This document shows, in pieces, positions 7,375 through 18,230 of a stretch of 55,986 bases of DNA. The notes beneath the pieces were generated by a model that saw only the letters and a list, made by a program, of their open reading frames with translations, did no database searches and was not told where the DNA came from. The stretch's first letter is position 1. Each line of letters begins with the position of its first letter. The translations under genes were made by a program, and so were the position numbers. The DNA is from Gammaproteobacteria bacterium. GTDB lineage: Bacteria > Pseudomonadota > Gammaproteobacteria > HK1. Location: positions 1 through 55,986 of the forward strand of contig JAJFJT010000033.1 of NCBI GenBank assembly GCA_021773795.1. Direction: 5' to 3'.

Positions 7375-10182
7375 TTATTTCTTATCCAGTTTCTGTGCGA
7401 GCGCCTGGGCCAACCCCCGTTCCGCAAAGTTTTCCTTTAACTTTAATAATTTAGTTAACTCCCGTTTAGCCTCCTTATCCCGGCCCAGACGGTTAAGGGC
7501 GACTGCCAGATGGTAGAGAATGCCGGGTTTACGCGCGGCGCGGGAGCGAGCCTCGCGCAGGAAACGAAGTGCCTTGCCCGGTTCACCCATTTGCACCAAT
7601 ACCCAGCCATAGGTATCTAATGCAGCCGCCTGTTTAGGAGCGAGTTGGTAAGCCCTCTCGGCGTGGTAGAGCGCACGTGCATCATTGTTTTGAAGGTAGA
7701 GATTGGCAAGATTGTTGAGAATGGCGGCATCATCGGGCAACGCCTTAACCAGCCGTTCGTGCTCGCGGATAGCGTCGGCTAAACGCTTGCTTTCCCCATA
7801 TCCGGAGGCCAATGCCCGGCGTACTTCGTGATCGTCGGGATGGGCTGCCAGCCATTGCTCCGCCAGTTTCAGGCCCTGATTCAACTGCCCATTGGCTTTG
7901 TGGGCTTTGTACAGGCGCACTACGAGAATAGGGCTTGCCTTTTTCGCCTGCCCGGTTTGATAGGATTTCAGTGCCTCTTTGTAGCGCTTCATTGCCACCA
8001 GTGCGTCACCGGCAAGGAGCTCACCCACGGAATTTTCTGGATGACTCTGCTGCAGTCCATGTGCACGTTTGAGGGCCTCTTCATATTTTCCAAGGCGCAG
8101 CTCTACCCGCACCATCGCGGTCACCCCTGGAAGATAGCCGGGCTTCCCCTCCAGCGCCTTTAGTAGCGACCAGTGGGCACCATCGAAATCATCCAGGGCA
8201 ACCTGGTAGCGACTGATACGTAGCAGGTGACCCGCTGCAAAACCGGCAAATTTGGTCATGCGCCGGAAGGTGACCATGGCCTTGTCTCGCGCTCCCGCGG
8301 CAAGCTCCGCACGCCCAAGAGCTGTAAGTACCGGCAGGCTGCGGGGGTGTTTTTGCTCTAACTCATGTGCAAGGGTGAGAGCCTTTTTAGGCATGCCCGC
8401 CTGCAGATAGAGCTCTCCCAAATCCAGCTGGGCGGATAATTGATTGCTATCCATTGCCTGTAATTTTTCCAGCCAGCGGATGGCCCCGGGAAGCTGCCCT
8501 GCATCCTTGGACATACGTGCCAGTTCTTCCATGGCACGGGTTTCTGCCGGCGCCAGTTGGAGAATTTCCAGATAGCGGGCCTTCGCTTCTTTCAGGCGAG
8601 AGGCGGCAATGTCCATCTTGGCCAGGTTATAGCGGGCTGGCAGATAGCTGGCATTCACTGCGATGGCCTGATTAAAGGCCTGGCGTGCAGCCTTTGTTTT
8701 CCCACCTGCCAAGTGGATGGTGGCTAACAGATTATGGGCAGTGGGATTCGTAGGCTGATGTTTGAGGGTACGCAAGGTGCTTTTCAGGGCCTCCGGATAG
8801 TTGCCCTGTTTGAGTAGTATGGTGCCTAGGAGCACGCCTGAACGTCCGCTGGAATCAAGGCCAAATGCAGTTTCCAGATCGGCTACTGCGGAAGCCCGCT
8901 GACCGGTGGCTAGTCGGCTCAAGGCCAATTGGGTACGCAGGGAGGCAAGACTGGGGGCGAGCTTGGCCGCATTCTCGAAGTATCGGGTGGCCTTGGTAAA
9001 GTCCCTCGTACCCATGTACGCACTCCCAAGCAGGCCATGGAGCTGTGCATTCTTGGGTGCAAAGCGTAAGGCCTGTTCCAGGGTCTTGATGGCCTGTGCA
9101 TGTTTTCCCCGACGTATCAGCAGGTTCCCCAATAAAATGCGTCCGCCCACATGGTGGGGCACCAGCTTCATAAAACGCTGGATCTCCTCATAGGCGGAGT
9201 CGTATTTTTCCTCCGCGTGATGAATGACCGCTGATAACAGCAGGCTGGGTGGGTGACTGAAGAGGAAATCACGACCCTTGCTGAGCAGGGTAATGCCCGC
9301 CGTACGCAATACCGCCTGAGCCTCGGCAAGCTGATCGGCCTGGGCCAGCACCATGGCATGGAGATAGCTCGCTTGCGGGTCATAGGGATGCCGATCGCGG
9401 ACCAGTTCCAGTTCCGTGATCGCCTCTTCCTTTCTTCCGAGATCGAGTAGTGCCGCAGTTTTTCCTATGCGCGCCCGAAAATGTTTTTCGTAGAGTGTGA
9501 GGGCCTTATCGTAATATTGGATAGCCCCTTCCAGATCCTGGCGGATGCGACGGATCTCTCCTTTGACATACCATGCTCCGGCACTCTCGGGGGTGATGGA
9601 CGTGGCCTCATCGGCAAGGTCTTCGGCACCCTCATGGTCACCACGCTGGAGCAGCACGGTGGCTTGGCCGATGATGGGGTCTGCGTTATCCGGGGTCAGG
9701 CGGGCCGCCAAGGCAAAATCTATTTCTGCTTCCTTCAGCTGGCGCAGTTGCACGCGAGTCTCGCCACGAATGACGGCCAGAGCAGACTCGGTTTCGGGAT
9801 GACGTCGGCCGGCCGGGAACTTGTCGAAGATCTGCTTGTGCTTGCCTTGTAGTAAATAGGCCTTGGCCAAAGGAACCAGCACCAGATTTTCATCCGCTCC
9901 AGAGGCCAGCGCGACCCTTAGTTCCTTCTCTGCATTGGCACCATCTTCCTTGCTGAGATAGACGCGACCGAGTAGCAGGCGTGCCGGAAGGTGTTCTGAG
10001 TCCAGCTTGAGTGCATTCTTTAGCTGAATAATGGCCGCATTATGCTCGCCCTCCGTGTAACGGCTTTGGGCATCTTCGTAGAATTCCGAGGGGGTACTTG
10101 GTGCGGCGGATACTGACAGGCTCATGAGCAGGGCCAGGAGCCCTGAGATCCATGAAGACTGTTTCCGAGAGTGGAATTTCAT
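7375..10182 (-). CDS. prsT: PEP-CTERM system TPR-repeat protein PrsT-like
   Basis: A 935-residue protein made almost wholly of tetratricopeptide repeats after a signal peptide (about 1-26, ending SVSAAPS). The opening repeats (ARLLLGRVYLSKEDGANAEK) and the overall length match the PrsT family, which co-occurs with exosortase/PEP-CTERM loci. Some family members are lipoproteins; this one shows no lipobox cysteine, so it is probably periplasmic and soluble. PrsT is presumed to scaffold export or assembly of surface glycan and PEP-CTERM proteins. It heads the glycosylation operon (GtrA, GT2, deacetylase, GT-C), a direct link between sorting and glycosylation here. Between it and the GAPDH stop are 119 bases with no clear sigma-54 site. 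Confidence 0.88.
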   Translation of the reverse strand: MKFHSRKQSSWISGLLALLMSLSVSAAPSTPSEFYEDAQSRYTEGEHNAAIIQLKNALKLDSEHLPARLLLGRVYLSKEDGANAEKELRVALASGADENLVLVPLAKAYLLQGKHKQIFDKFPAGRRHPETESALAVIRGETRVQLRQLKEAEIDFALAARLTPDNADPIIGQATVLLQRGDHEGAEDLADEATSITPESAGAWYVKGEIRRIRQDLEGAIQYYDKALTLYEKHFRARIGKTAALLDLGRKEEAITELELVRDRHPYDPQASYLHAMVLAQADQLAEAQAVLRTAGITLLSKGRDFLFSHPPSLLLSAVIHHAEEKYDSAYEEIQRFMKLVPHHVGGRILLGNLLIRRGKHAQAIKTLEQALRFAPKNAQLHGLLGSAYMGTRDFTKATRYFENAAKLAPSLASLRTQLALSRLATGQRASAVADLETAFGLDSSGRSGVLLGTILLKQGNYPEALKSTLRTLKHQPTNPTAHNLLATIHLAGGKTKAARQAFNQAIAVNASYLPARYNLAKMDIAASRLKEAKARYLEILQLAPAETRAMEELARMSKDAGQLPGAIRWLEKLQAMDSNQLSAQLDLGELYLQAGMPKKALTLAHELEQKHPRSLPVLTALGRAELAAGARDKAMVTFRRMTKFAGFAAGHLLRISRYQVALDDFDGAHWSLLKALEGKPGYLPGVTAMVRVELRLGKYEEALKRAHGLQQSHPENSVGELLAGDALVAMKRYKEALKSYQTGQAKKASPILVVRLYKAHKANGQLNQGLKLAEQWLAAHPDDHEVRRALASGYGESKRLADAIREHERLVKALPDDAAILNNLANLYLQNNDARALYHAERAYQLAPKQAAALDTYGWVLVQMGEPGKALRFLREARSRAARKPGILYHLAVALNRLGRDKEAKRELTKLLKLKENFAERGLAQALAQKLDKK

Positions 10183-10301
10183 GCATTGCGCTCGCTGAGA
10201 AAGATCGATGATGTTACCCCAGCTTGCGGCTTGTCGGCTCTAAACTTTAGGTTTTTCCGGGACGCGTCGGCATAGAGAGCCCTGGATCCCAACACCTCTC
10301 T

Positions 10302-11747
10302 TTAATAATAACGAGGCCGCTCCACCCCAGAGATAACCCGTGCCACGCGCGTGGCCTGGGTGGAATAACCGTATTCGTTGTCATACCAGACGTAGATAAT
10401 CACGTGTTGCTTGTGCACCTTGGTGGCGAGCGAATCGACGATGGCCGGATGGTTATTGCCGATCATGTCGCTACTGACCACGTCTTCATCACGGGTGTAG
10501 TCGATCTGTGAGGCAAGGGGACCGCTCAGAGAGGCCTGGCGTAACGCATCGTTAATCCCCTCGCGGGTAACTGTTTGCTTCAGCTCCATACTGAGGATCG
10601 CCAGCGAGACGTTGGGTGTGGGCACACGCACGGCGTTGCTGGTCATTTTTCCCGCCAGTTCCGGCATAGCCTTGGCGGCGGCAGTGGCGGCACCGGTTTC
10701 CGTGAGCACCATGTTCAGTGGCGCCGAGCGTCCGCGCCGCTGTTTCTTGTGGTAGTTGTCGAGCAGATTCTGGTCGTTGGTGTAGGCATGCACGGTTTCG
10801 ATGTGACCGGAATGGATACCGAAGTGGTCATTGAGCACCTTCAAGGGAGGGGCGATGGCGTTGGTGGTACAGGAGGCGGCGGAGAAGATGTGCTCGTCCG
10901 CATCCCAGCCATCGGTATTGACCCCGTAAACGATGTTGGGGATATCTTCCTTGCCCGGCGCCGTAAGCAGAACCCGTTCCACCCCACGGGCCTCCAGGTG
11001 TTTGCCAAGCTCTGCACGGGTGCGCCAGATGCCGGTGTTATCGATAACCAGGGCGTTGTGGATGTCGTATTGCTCGTAGTCGACACTTTCCGGCGTGTTG
11101 GCGGAGATGAACTGGATGTAATGGCCATTAACCACAAGAGCCTGTTCCTGCTCACGAATCTCGATGTGACCGTGAATCAGACCATGCACAGAATCCCGTT
11201 TTAACAGGTTGGCGCGCTTGTACATGTCGAGCTTGCCTCTACAGACCACCGCACGCAGACGCAGGGCATCACTGGCACCCCCACGGGCCAGTAGGATGCG
11301 CGCCAGCAACCGGCCAATACGTCCAAAGCCATAGAGCACCACATCGCGGGAATCAGTGCTGCAGGCGTTGTTTGGTTTGAGATGCTCACCCAATCTGGAC
11401 TTGAGGAAATCCCTGAGGCCCATTTCAGAATTTGCAGCCTGTTGTGCCCGCCATTCCAGTGCCAGACGACCGATGTCTATGGTGGAGGGGCACAGTGACA
11501 GAGAGGCCAGGCTGTCGATAATCGGCAGCGTATCCTGAATGCGCAATTTGGTTTGGGAGATCTGGCTGGCGTAGTTGTGGTGCGCGAGGACTTCCACCGT
11601 CCCTTCGTCTACCAGGACACGGCGAAATAGCATCAGTTCGACGGAGTGCTCGCTCCAGAGCTGGTGAATGATGCTGATAGCGCGTGCCGCCAGTTGCTCT
11701 CCTTCAATCCAGCTATTGAGCTCCTGAGTATATTTTTTGTTGGCCAT
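10302..11747 (-). CDS. gap: Glyceraldehyde-3-phosphate dehydrogenase, long (about 480-residue) form
   Basis: The start at 11747 (MANKKYTQEL) has a good ribosome site (AGGAG, 8 bases upstream); an earlier in-frame start would overlap the Smr gene. It gives 481 residues, about 150 more than classical GapA because of an N-terminal extension of about 125 residues (HQLWSEHSVELMLFRRVLVD). That extension is typical of the long GAPDHs of pseudomonads and relatives. The NAD-binding motif YGFGRIGRLLARILL and the catalytic SAASCTTNAIAPPLKVL are intact. It oxidises glyceraldehyde-3-phosphate with phosphate and NAD(P). The long form is often linked to gluconeogenesis. It follows the Smr gene in the same direction by 71 bases. 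Confidence 0.93.
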   Translation of the reverse strand: MANKKYTQELNSWIEGEQLAARAISIIHQLWSEHSVELMLFRRVLVDEGTVEVLAHHNYASQISQTKLRIQDTLPIIDSLASLSLCPSTIDIGRLALEWRAQQAANSEMGLRDFLKSRLGEHLKPNNACSTDSRDVVLYGFGRIGRLLARILLARGGASDALRLRAVVCRGKLDMYKRANLLKRDSVHGLIHGHIEIREQEQALVVNGHYIQFISANTPESVDYEQYDIHNALVIDNTGIWRTRAELGKHLEARGVERVLLTAPGKEDIPNIVYGVNTDGWDADEHIFSAASCTTNAIAPPLKVLNDHFGIHSGHIETVHAYTNDQNLLDNYHKKQRRGRSAPLNMVLTETGAATAAAKAMPELAGKMTSNAVRVPTPNVSLAILSMELKQTVTREGINDALRQASLSGPLASQIDYTRDEDVVSSDMIGNNHPAIVDSLATKVHKQHVIIYVWYDNEYGYSTQATRVARVISGVERPRYY

Positions 11748-11818
11748 GATGTTGCTCCTGTCCGTGGTATTTGCGAGGGCTACTGGGAGTAATTTCCTGA
11801 GTATAGTTAAGAAGCTGG

Positions 11819-12358
11819 CTATCGTTTTAGCAGTACGTAGACCGCACCGGTGCCGCCATCGTTGCCTCGTGCGGAGCAAAAGGCCACCACCTCCAGACGC
11901 TGGCGTAACCAGTGGTCAAGCTGCATCTTTAGCACGGGTTTTCCATCGCGGGAGCTAAGGCCCTTGCCATGGATGATGCGCGCGCAGCGGATGCCACGGG
12001 TACGGCAGTCAGCAAGGAAAGAGGCCAGTGCATTTCTCGCTTCGCGCACGATCATGCCGTGCAGGTCGAGTTCCGCTCCAATATTGAACTGGCCTCGGCG
12101 CAGTTTTCGGATCAAGCGCTGCTGCAGGCCCGGCCGGGCAAAGAACAAGGTGTCTCCCGCCGCTATTTCACTCCATTCCAGCTCCTGATCCTGGAGTCCT
12201 CCATCCATAGGTGTGGCATCGGTCGGGTGCCGCTGAGGATGGGGGCCGGGCTGTTTGGACTGTGGTATTACCCGATCATCATGGAGCCGCTGCACCGGCC
12301 CTACGCTTTGCCGGAATAGCTCGCGGTCATCGCTGGATGAGGGGGTGCGCTTGGCCAA
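11819..12358 (-). CDS. Smr (small MutS-related) domain protein
   Basis: A 179-residue protein whose C-terminal half is an Smr domain: LDLHGMIVREAR, the HGKGLSS motif and the ending GGTGAVYVLLKR. Smr domains have nicking endonuclease or RNA-cleavage activity; the stand-alone YdaL/SmrA-type role in gammaproteobacteria is poorly defined. The N-terminal 90 residues are polar and probably disordered. A TTG start is preceded by GGAG at suitable spacing. It lies between msrQ and gap, all on the minus strand. Confidence 0.88.
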   Translation of the reverse strand: MAKRTPSSSDDRELFRQSVGPVQRLHDDRVIPQSKQPGPHPQRHPTDATPMDGGLQDQELEWSEIAAGDTLFFARPGLQQRLIRKLRRGQFNIGAELDLHGMIVREARNALASFLADCRTRGIRCARIIHGKGLSSRDGKPVLKMQLDHWLRQRLEVVAFCSARGNDGGTGAVYVLLKR

Positions 12359-12389
12359 GGAAGTACTCCAGAGGGGAACGTGGGGCAGT

Positions 12390-13010
12390 CTAACCGCGTG
12401 TAGTCGGCGGCTTCAACCGGCTGCGCAATCGCGTGATCCAGGGCTCCAGTGCCGGCAGGCGCAGGATATAAAGGCTGGTAAGGACACAAAGATAAATCAG
12501 CGGGTCACGGTAATCGGCCTTGGTGAGCCAGAAGAAATGTAACAAGGCAGTGCCGGCGGCAAGGTAGATCAGTTGATGGAGTTGCTTCCAACGTCCTCCA
12601 CCCAGACGTTTTTGCATGCCGTGGGTGGAGGTCAGGGCCAGCGGCAGCAACAGCAGAAAAGTGCCGAAGCCGACGAGGATATAGCGGCGTTTGCCAAGAT
12701 CTTCGAGGATGTCTGCCCAGGAAAAAAACTGCTCCAGCCAGAGCCAGGTGGTGAAATGGAGGCAGGCATAGAAGAAGGCGTAAAGCCCGAGCATACGGCG
12801 CAGACGCACAACGCCGCTCCAGCCGGTGCATTTTCTCAGTGGGGTGATGGCCAGGGTGATCAACAAAAAGCGCAGCGTCCAGCGCCCGCTACGGAAGGTG
12901 ATTTCTTCTACCAGGTTGGCGCCGAGAGCGTCGTGGAAGCCGTCCCATATTCCCAGGGCGAGGGGGACGAGGGCGGTAATGAAAACAATCGCTTTAAGTG
13001 GGGTATACAT
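12390..13010 (-). CDS. msrQ: MsrQ, heme-binding membrane subunit of the MsrPQ methionine sulfoxide reductase
   Basis: From the ATG at 13010 the protein is 206 residues, the usual MsrQ length. It has six membrane helices and a ferric-reductase-like fold: FRSGRWTLRFLLITLAITPL, RRMLGLYAFFYACLHFTTWL and KRLGGGRWKQLHQLIYLA, with His residues placed to bind heme. MsrQ passes electrons from the quinone pool or flavin reductase to periplasmic MsrP. A GTG at 13049 would extend it by 13 residues but lies inside a palindromic repeat, so 13010 is preferred. msrP is 120 bases upstream in the same direction. Confidence 0.92.
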   Translation of the reverse strand: MYTPLKAIVFITALVPLALGIWDGFHDALGANLVEEITFRSGRWTLRFLLITLAITPLRKCTGWSGVVRLRRMLGLYAFFYACLHFTTWLWLEQFFSWADILEDLGKRRYILVGFGTFLLLLPLALTSTHGMQKRLGGGRWKQLHQLIYLAAGTALLHFFWLTKADYRDPLIYLCVLTSLYILRLPALEPWITRLRSRLKPPTTRG

Positions 13011-13040
13011 ATGCGCTGTTTCATCTAGCCACGGCAGCAA

Positions 13041-13109
13041 GGCAGACACGGTCTACCCTACACGTAGCCCCTGCTTCTGGGGAGTATCGTAGGGCGGACC
13101 ATGTCTGCC
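13041..13109. repeat. Intergenic palindromic repeat, family B (diverged copy)
   Basis: The arms are GGCAGACACGGTCTACCCTA (from 13041) and GTAGGGCGGACCATGTCTGC (from 13089). They form a 21-bp inverted repeat with three mismatches around a 27-base spacer. The same consensus recurs at 32587-32647. It lies between msrP and msrQ and could fold as a hairpin in their mRNA. Confidence 0.82.
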
Positions 13110-13130
13110 TTATGGTCGCCACGAGGGGTA

Positions 13131-14042
13131 TCAATAGTGTTTCCGCAGATCCATCCCCGTGTACAGCGAGGCGACTTCCTTGGCATAGCCATTAAATGGC
13201 AGGGTGGGGCGTTTGAAGATGTCGCCGATGCGCCGTTCTTTTTTCTGGCTCCAGCGCGGGTGGTCTACCGCCGGATTGACGTTGGCATAGAAGCCGTAGT
13301 GATCCGGGCCCTGCAGGTTCCATGTGGTGGGTGGTTCGCTTTCGGTGAATTCAATAGAGACGATGGACTTGATGCTTTTGAAGCCGTATTTCCACGGCAC
13401 CACCAGGCGGATGGGTGCGCCGTTCTGGTTGGGTAGCGGCTTGCCGTAGAGTCCGGTAGCGATCAGGGTGAGGGGATGCATGGCCTCGTCCATGCGCAGA
13501 CCCTCGCGATAGGGCCATGGCAGGATGTCACGCCGTTGGCCGGGCATTTCGGCCGGGCGCAGCAGGGTGCGGAAGGCGACGTAACGTGCCTTTGATGTGG
13601 GGGCAAAGCGCTTGAGGATTTTCCCCATCGGTACACCTTGCCAGGGAATCACCATGGACCAGGCCTCGACACAGCGCAGGCGGTAGATCCGCTCCTCCAC
13701 TTCTGCCGCCTTAATCAGATCGGCCAGGTCGTAGTTTCCGGGATGCTCACAGGCCCCGGAGACGGTGATGCTCCAGGGGTGGGTGCTTAATGCACCAGCA
13801 TGTATCCCGGGGGAACCTTTGCTGGTGCCGAATTCGTAGAAATTGTTGTAGCGGGTGATGTCCTTGAGGCGGGTGAGTTCTTCTGTAGTGCTGTAGCGGC
13901 TGGCTGCGGAGGCCAGGCTGGCGGGTATGGCGGTTAGAAGTGCGGTCCCTATGCCGCGTTGAATAAAACGCCGGCGGTCGAGGTAGATCGCCTCGGGGGT
14001 AATCTCTGAGGCCCGAATCTGCTCAGGGTTTTTGATCAACAT
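13131..14042 (-). CDS. msrP: MsrP, periplasmic molybdenum-dependent protein-methionine-sulfoxide reductase
   Basis: This 303-residue protein has a twin-arginine signal ([15 protein letters not shown] at 22-36) and the YedY/MsrP core. The molybdenum-ligating cysteine is Cys124 in [17 protein letters not shown], and the pterin-pocket segments include [18 protein letters not shown]. It repairs oxidised methionine in envelope proteins with electrons from MsrQ. Length and motifs are normal for the family. It is transcribed toward msrQ. A family A palindrome separates it from purL. Confidence 0.95.
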   Translation of the reverse strand: MLIKNPEQIRASEITPEAIYLDRRRFIQRGIGTALLTAIPASLASAASRYSTTEELTRLKDITRYNNFYEFGTSKGSPGIHAGALSTHPWSITVSGACEHPGNYDLADLIKAAEVEERIYRLRCVEAWSMVIPWQGVPMGKILKRFAPTSKARYVAFRTLLRPAEMPGQRRDILPWPYREGLRMDEAMHPLTLIATGLYGKPLPNQNGAPIRLVVPWKYGFKSIKSIVSIEFTESEPPTTWNLQGPDHYGFYANVNPAVDHPRWSQKKERRIGDIFKRPTLPFNGYAKEVASLYTGMDLRKHY

Positions 14043-14070
14043 ACGTGGGCTCCCCCTTCGTATAAGAATG

Positions 14071-14174
14071 GTAGCCTGGATGGAGCGGCAGCGGAATCCG
14101 GGGATATGGAAACAAGGTTAGCCGCTACGCTGAACGGCGTGTTCCCGGATTTCACGCTGTTTCATCCAGGCTAC
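14071..14174. repeat. Intergenic palindromic repeat, family A, copy 1
   Basis: This 104-bp element starts GTAGCCTGGATGGAGCGG, contains CGGAATCCGGGG and ends TTTCATCCAGGCTAC. The ends are inverted complements. It lies between msrP and purL. Copies 2-4 are at 22538, 34971 and 44443. Confidence 0.9.
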
Positions 14175-14216
14175 AGGTGCTGCTGGCTGAAACAGTGTAA
14201 GCCCATACGACGTTTC

Positions 14217-17200
14217 CTACCCCAGTGTATGGCGGGCGTTGCGGAACATGCGCAGCCACGGGCCGTCCTCACCCCATTCGTCCGGATGCCATGAGTGCTG
14301 GACGGTGCGGAACAGCCGTTCCGGGTGGGGCATCATGATGGTGACACGGCCATCGGTGCTGGTCATGCCGGTAATGCCTTGTGGTGAGCCGTTGGGGTTG
14401 GCGGGATAGCGGCTTGCTACTGCCCCGTGATTATCCACGTAGCGCAGGCAGGCCCGCTGATCCGCAAGGGCTTTTTCGGGGCCGGTCGTCGAAGCAAAAT
14501 CGGCTTGTCCCTCGGCATGTGCCACTGCCACGGGTAGCCGTGAACCGGCCATGTCAGACAACAGTAGCGACGGGCTTGGCAGGATTTCCACCAGGCTCAA
14601 GCGGGCCTCGAATTGTTCCGAGCGATTGCGTACGAAGCGTGGCCAGTCTTCGGCGCCGGGAATGAGCGAGCCGAGGCGGGCCAGCATCTGACAGCCGTTG
14701 CACACCCCCAGGCTGAAGGTATCGGCTTGCTGGAAAAAGCCCTCGAACTGCTCCCGTGCCCGTGGGTTATGAAGGATGGAATTGGCCCAGCCCCGGCCGG
14801 CGCCGAGGACATCCCCGTAGGAGAAGCCACCGCAGGCCACCAGGCCCTGAAATTCACTCAGGCGGGTGCGGGCCTCAAGAATGTCGCTCATGTGCACATC
14901 GATGGCATCGAAGCCGGTGCGGTCAAAGGCCGCCGCCATTTCCACGTGGCCGTTGACTCCCTGTTCGCGAAGCACGGCAATACGTGGGCGGGCCTTATGG
15001 ATATAGGGCGCCGTAATGTCTGCTGCCGGGTCGAAGCAAAGCTTTGCGGAAAGGCCAGGGTCCTTACGATCAAGGATGCGATCGTATTCTTCTTGAGCGC
15101 AGTCGCTCTGATCCCGCAGGGCCTGCATATGAAAGGTGGTTTCGGACCAGCGGCGCTGCCAGATGATGCGCTCCTCAGCGAGCACGAGTTTGTCTCGCAG
15201 GCGAAATTCAATGCGGTCGTTGTCGTTGGGCGTGCCGATAATATGGACATTGCCCGCGAGCCCGGCATAGCCATTGAGGGTAGTGAGGACCGCATCACGG
15301 TGCTGTGCTGATACCTGTAGCACGGCACCCAGTTCCTCGGCATAAAGGGCGCCCCAGGGCTCGTCACTGAGCTCATCAAGGGTGATGCTGATGCCGGTAT
15401 GACCGGCGAAGGCCATTTCGCACAAGGTGGTGAAAAGGCCGCCATCGGAGCGGTCGTGGTAGGCGAGCAGCCGGTCTGTGGCATTGAGGGTCTGGATGGC
15501 ATGGAAGAAGTCCACCAGTCTCCGGGGATCGTCAAGATCCGGCGGGTTATCACCCAGCTGGTTGTAGATCTGCCCAAGGGCGGAGCCACCCAGGCGGTTT
15601 TTGCCATGCCCCAGATCCACCAGGATGAGCACGGTTTCCCCCGCGTCTCGACGCAGTTCTGGCGTCAAAGTCGCGCGGATGTCCTCCACCGGGGCAAAGG
15701 CAGTGACCAGCAACGACAGGGGTGAGGTCACTTCCCGCGGCATATCGGCCTCGCCCCAGACGGTCTTCATGAACAACGAATCCTTGCCCACGGGAATAGC
15801 GATACCGAGGGCCGGGCACAGTTCCATGCCCACTGCACGCACTGCATCGAACAGGGCGGCATCTTCCCCGGGGTGATTACAGGCGGCCATCCAGTTGGCG
15901 GAGAGCACCACTTGTCCCAGCTCAGGCACGCGCGCCGCTGCCAGATTGGTAAGTGCCTCGCCCACTGCCATGCGTGCCGAGGCCGGGGCATCCAGCAATG
16001 CAACGGGTGCACGCTCTCCTATGGCCATGGCATCTCCCTGAAAACTCTGGAAGCCACTGGCGGTTACCGCGCAGTCGGCCACCGGGATCTGCCATGGGCC
16101 CACCATCTGGTCCCGCGCCACCAGGCCGGTAATGGTGCGATCACCAATGGTGATCAGGAAGGTCTTGTCCGCCACCGTGGGCAGGGCCAGCAGCCGCGTT
16201 GCGGCCTCTGCAAGTTCGGCCTTATCACCGGGAGCAAAGGCCTGACCCAGCGGAGCCCGGTGCGAGGTAACCCGGCGCATGGCGGGGGGATGGGAGAGCA
16301 TGAGATCCAGCGGCAGATCGATGGGGCGGTTGTTGAAAACCGGGTCTTCCATGATGAGCTGCGGTTCTTTAGTCGCTGTGCCGATTTCTGCGTAGGGGCA
16401 GCGCTCGCGTTCGCAGATGCTGACAAATAACTCCATCGCATCGGGGGCCACTGCCAGGGTGTAGCGTTCCTGGGCTTCATTGCACCAGATTTCCAGGGGA
16501 GCCATGCCGGGATCATCATTGTCGATCTTGCGCAGGTTTAATTGCGCGCCCTTGCCATCGTCGTGTACCAGCTCCGGCACACCGTTGGAGAGCCCACCGG
16601 CGCCAATATCGTGGATGGAGAGGATGGGATTGTCCTCTCCCAGCTGCCAACAGGTGTCGATCACCTCCTGACAGCGGCGCTCCATTTCGGGGTTGGCGCG
16701 CTGCACGGAGGCAAAGTCCAACTGTTCCGCGCCCTCACCGGAACTCACCGAGGAGGCGGCACCGCCGCCGAGGCCGATGAGCATCGCGGGACCACCAAGA
16801 ACCACGATATGGGAGGCCGGGGGAATAGAGAGTTTCTCCACCTGGCCCGGGTCCATGGTGCCAATGCCGCCGGCGGCCATGATGGGCTTGTGATAGCCGC
16901 GGATCTCGCTGCCCGCCCGGGTCTTGATGGTTTCCTCGTAGGTGCGGAAATAACCACACAGCGCCGGGCGGCCAAATTCATTATTGAAGGCGGCACCGCC
17001 GATGGGGCCTTCCAGCATGATGTCCAGCGCCGAGGACTGGCGTCCCGGTTTGCCGTTGTCGGCCTCCCAGGGTTGGGTAAAGGCAGGAATACGCAAATTG
17101 GAGACTGAGAAGCCGGTGAGCCCTGCCTTGGTGCGCGAGCCACGGCCGGTGGCGGCTTCGTCACGGATCTCGCCACCAGAGCCGGTGGCGGCACCGGGAT

Positions 17201-18116
17201 AGGGGGAGATGGCGGTGGGGTGGTTATGGGTTTCCACCTTCATGAGTATGGCGGCCTCACCATCCTGGTAGCCGTATTTCCGGGTTTTTAGGTCGCGATG
17301 GAACTGCGGACTCTGCCAGCCGGAGATGACCGCAGAGTTGTCCTTGTAGGCCGACAGCACCTGTCCGGGATGGCAACGGTGGGTGTTGCGAATCATGTCG
17401 AACAGCGAGCGTTCCTGAGCCTCACCGTCGATCACCCAACTGGAATTAAAGACCTTGTGGCGGCAATGCTCGGAGTTGGCCTGGGCGAACATCATCAATT
17501 CAATATCGTTGGGGTTTCGCTCCAGATGAGTGAAGCTTTTTGCCAGATAGGCAATCTCGTCTGCGCTGAGCGCCAGGCCCAGGCACTGGTTGGCCTCCCA
17601 CAGCGCCTCCTCTCCCGCTACCAGCACATCGACGGTAGTCAGCGGTGCGGGTGAGGCGTGAATGAAGAGGGATTCCCCCGCCGCCAGGTTTTCCAGCACC
17701 GCCTCTACCATACGGTCGTGCAGCAAGGGCGCAATACGGGCTCGAATTTCTTGCTGCGGAGGCTGTCCGTCGGCGGTCTCCAGATACCAGGCGATGCCGC
17801 GTTCTACGCGCAGGATTTTCGTCAGCCCACAGTTATGCAGGATGTCCGTGGCCTTGGTAGACCAGGGTGAAATGGTGCCCGGCCGCGGGGTAACTAGCAG
17901 TGTCGGTTCTTCGGCGGGCGCCGTGGAGGAAACCGGGCCGTCCAGCAGAATATCCGCCAGTTGGACGCTTTCATCCGGACTGAGTTCTGACTCGCTATCA
18001 ACGAAGTAAATGAACTCGGCCTGCAGACCTTTAATTTCAGGATTATCCTGCTGCAGCTCCTGCAGTTTTCTGGCGAGACGAAAGGGCGTGAGAGCGGCAT
18101 TGCCACGGAGGTGCAT
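14217..18116 (-). CDS. purL: Phosphoribosylformylglycinamidine synthase (FGAM synthase)
   Basis: At 1299 residues this is the full single-chain proteobacterial PurL (E. coli 1295). It has an N-terminal PurS-like region, two AIR-synthase-like halves ([20 protein letters not shown] near 300, [16 protein letters not shown] near 500) and a C-terminal glutaminase domain. The nucleophile cysteine lies in [16 protein letters not shown], and HPERLFRTV near the end carries the catalytic His. It performs the ATP- and glutamine-dependent fourth step of purine synthesis. It is divergent from the GMC oxidoreductase genes across 114 bases, in which no purine-repressor site was recognised. Confidence 0.97.
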   Translation of the reverse strand: MHLRGNAALTPFRLARKLQELQQDNPEIKGLQAEFIYFVDSESELSPDESVQLADILLDGPVSSTAPAEEPTLLVTPRPGTISPWSTKATDILHNCGLTKILRVERGIAWYLETADGQPPQQEIRARIAPLLHDRMVEAVLENLAAGESLFIHASPAPLTTVDVLVAGEEALWEANQCLGLALSADEIAYLAKSFTHLERNPNDIELMMFAQANSEHCRHKVFNSSWVIDGEAQERSLFDMIRNTHRCHPGQVLSAYKDNSAVISGWQSPQFHRDLKTRKYGYQDGEAAILMKVETHNHPTAISPYPGAATGSGGEIRDEAATGRGSRTKAGLTGFSVSNLRIPAFTQPWEADNGKPGRQSSALDIMLEGPIGGAAFNNEFGRPALCGYFRTYEETIKTRAGSEIRGYHKPIMAAGGIGTMDPGQVEKLSIPPASHIVVLGGPAMLIGLGGGAASSVSSGEGAEQLDFASVQRANPEMERRCQEVIDTCWQLGEDNPILSIHDIGAGGLSNGVPELVHDDGKGAQLNLRKIDNDDPGMAPLEIWCNEAQERYTLAVAPDAMELFVSICERERCPYAEIGTATKEPQLIMEDPVFNNRPIDLPLDLMLSHPPAMRRVTSHRAPLGQAFAPGDKAELAEAATRLLALPTVADKTFLITIGDRTITGLVARDQMVGPWQIPVADCAVTASGFQSFQGDAMAIGERAPVALLDAPASARMAVGEALTNLAAARVPELGQVVLSANWMAACNHPGEDAALFDAVRAVGMELCPALGIAIPVGKDSLFMKTVWGEADMPREVTSPLSLLVTAFAPVEDIRATLTPELRRDAGETVLILVDLGHGKNRLGGSALGQIYNQLGDNPPDLDDPRRLVDFFHAIQTLNATDRLLAYHDRSDGGLFTTLCEMAFAGHTGISITLDELSDEPWGALYAEELGAVLQVSAQHRDAVLTTLNGYAGLAGNVHIIGTPNDNDRIEFRLRDKLVLAEERIIWQRRWSETTFHMQALRDQSDCAQEEYDRILDRKDPGLSAKLCFDPAADITAPYIHKARPRIAVLREQGVNGHVEMAAAFDRTGFDAIDVHMSDILEARTRLSEFQGLVACGGFSYGDVLGAGRGWANSILHNPRAREQFEGFFQQADTFSLGVCNGCQMLARLGSLIPGAEDWPRFVRNRSEQFEARLSLVEILPSPSLLLSDMAGSRLPVAVAHAEGQADFASTTGPEKALADQRACLRYVDNHGAVASRYPANPNGSPQGITGMTSTDGRVTIMMPHPERLFRTVQHSWHPDEWGEDGPWLRMFRNARHTLG

Positions 18117-18230
18117 GGGCGAGTTTCCGAGAGTTTTGTAGGTTTGTGGGAAAGGGCGAAATGATACCGGGTTCTGGCGCTGGAATCAGGTGGTTGGGAA
18201 GGCTGACAGAGGCTTGAGGCACCCTTTAGC

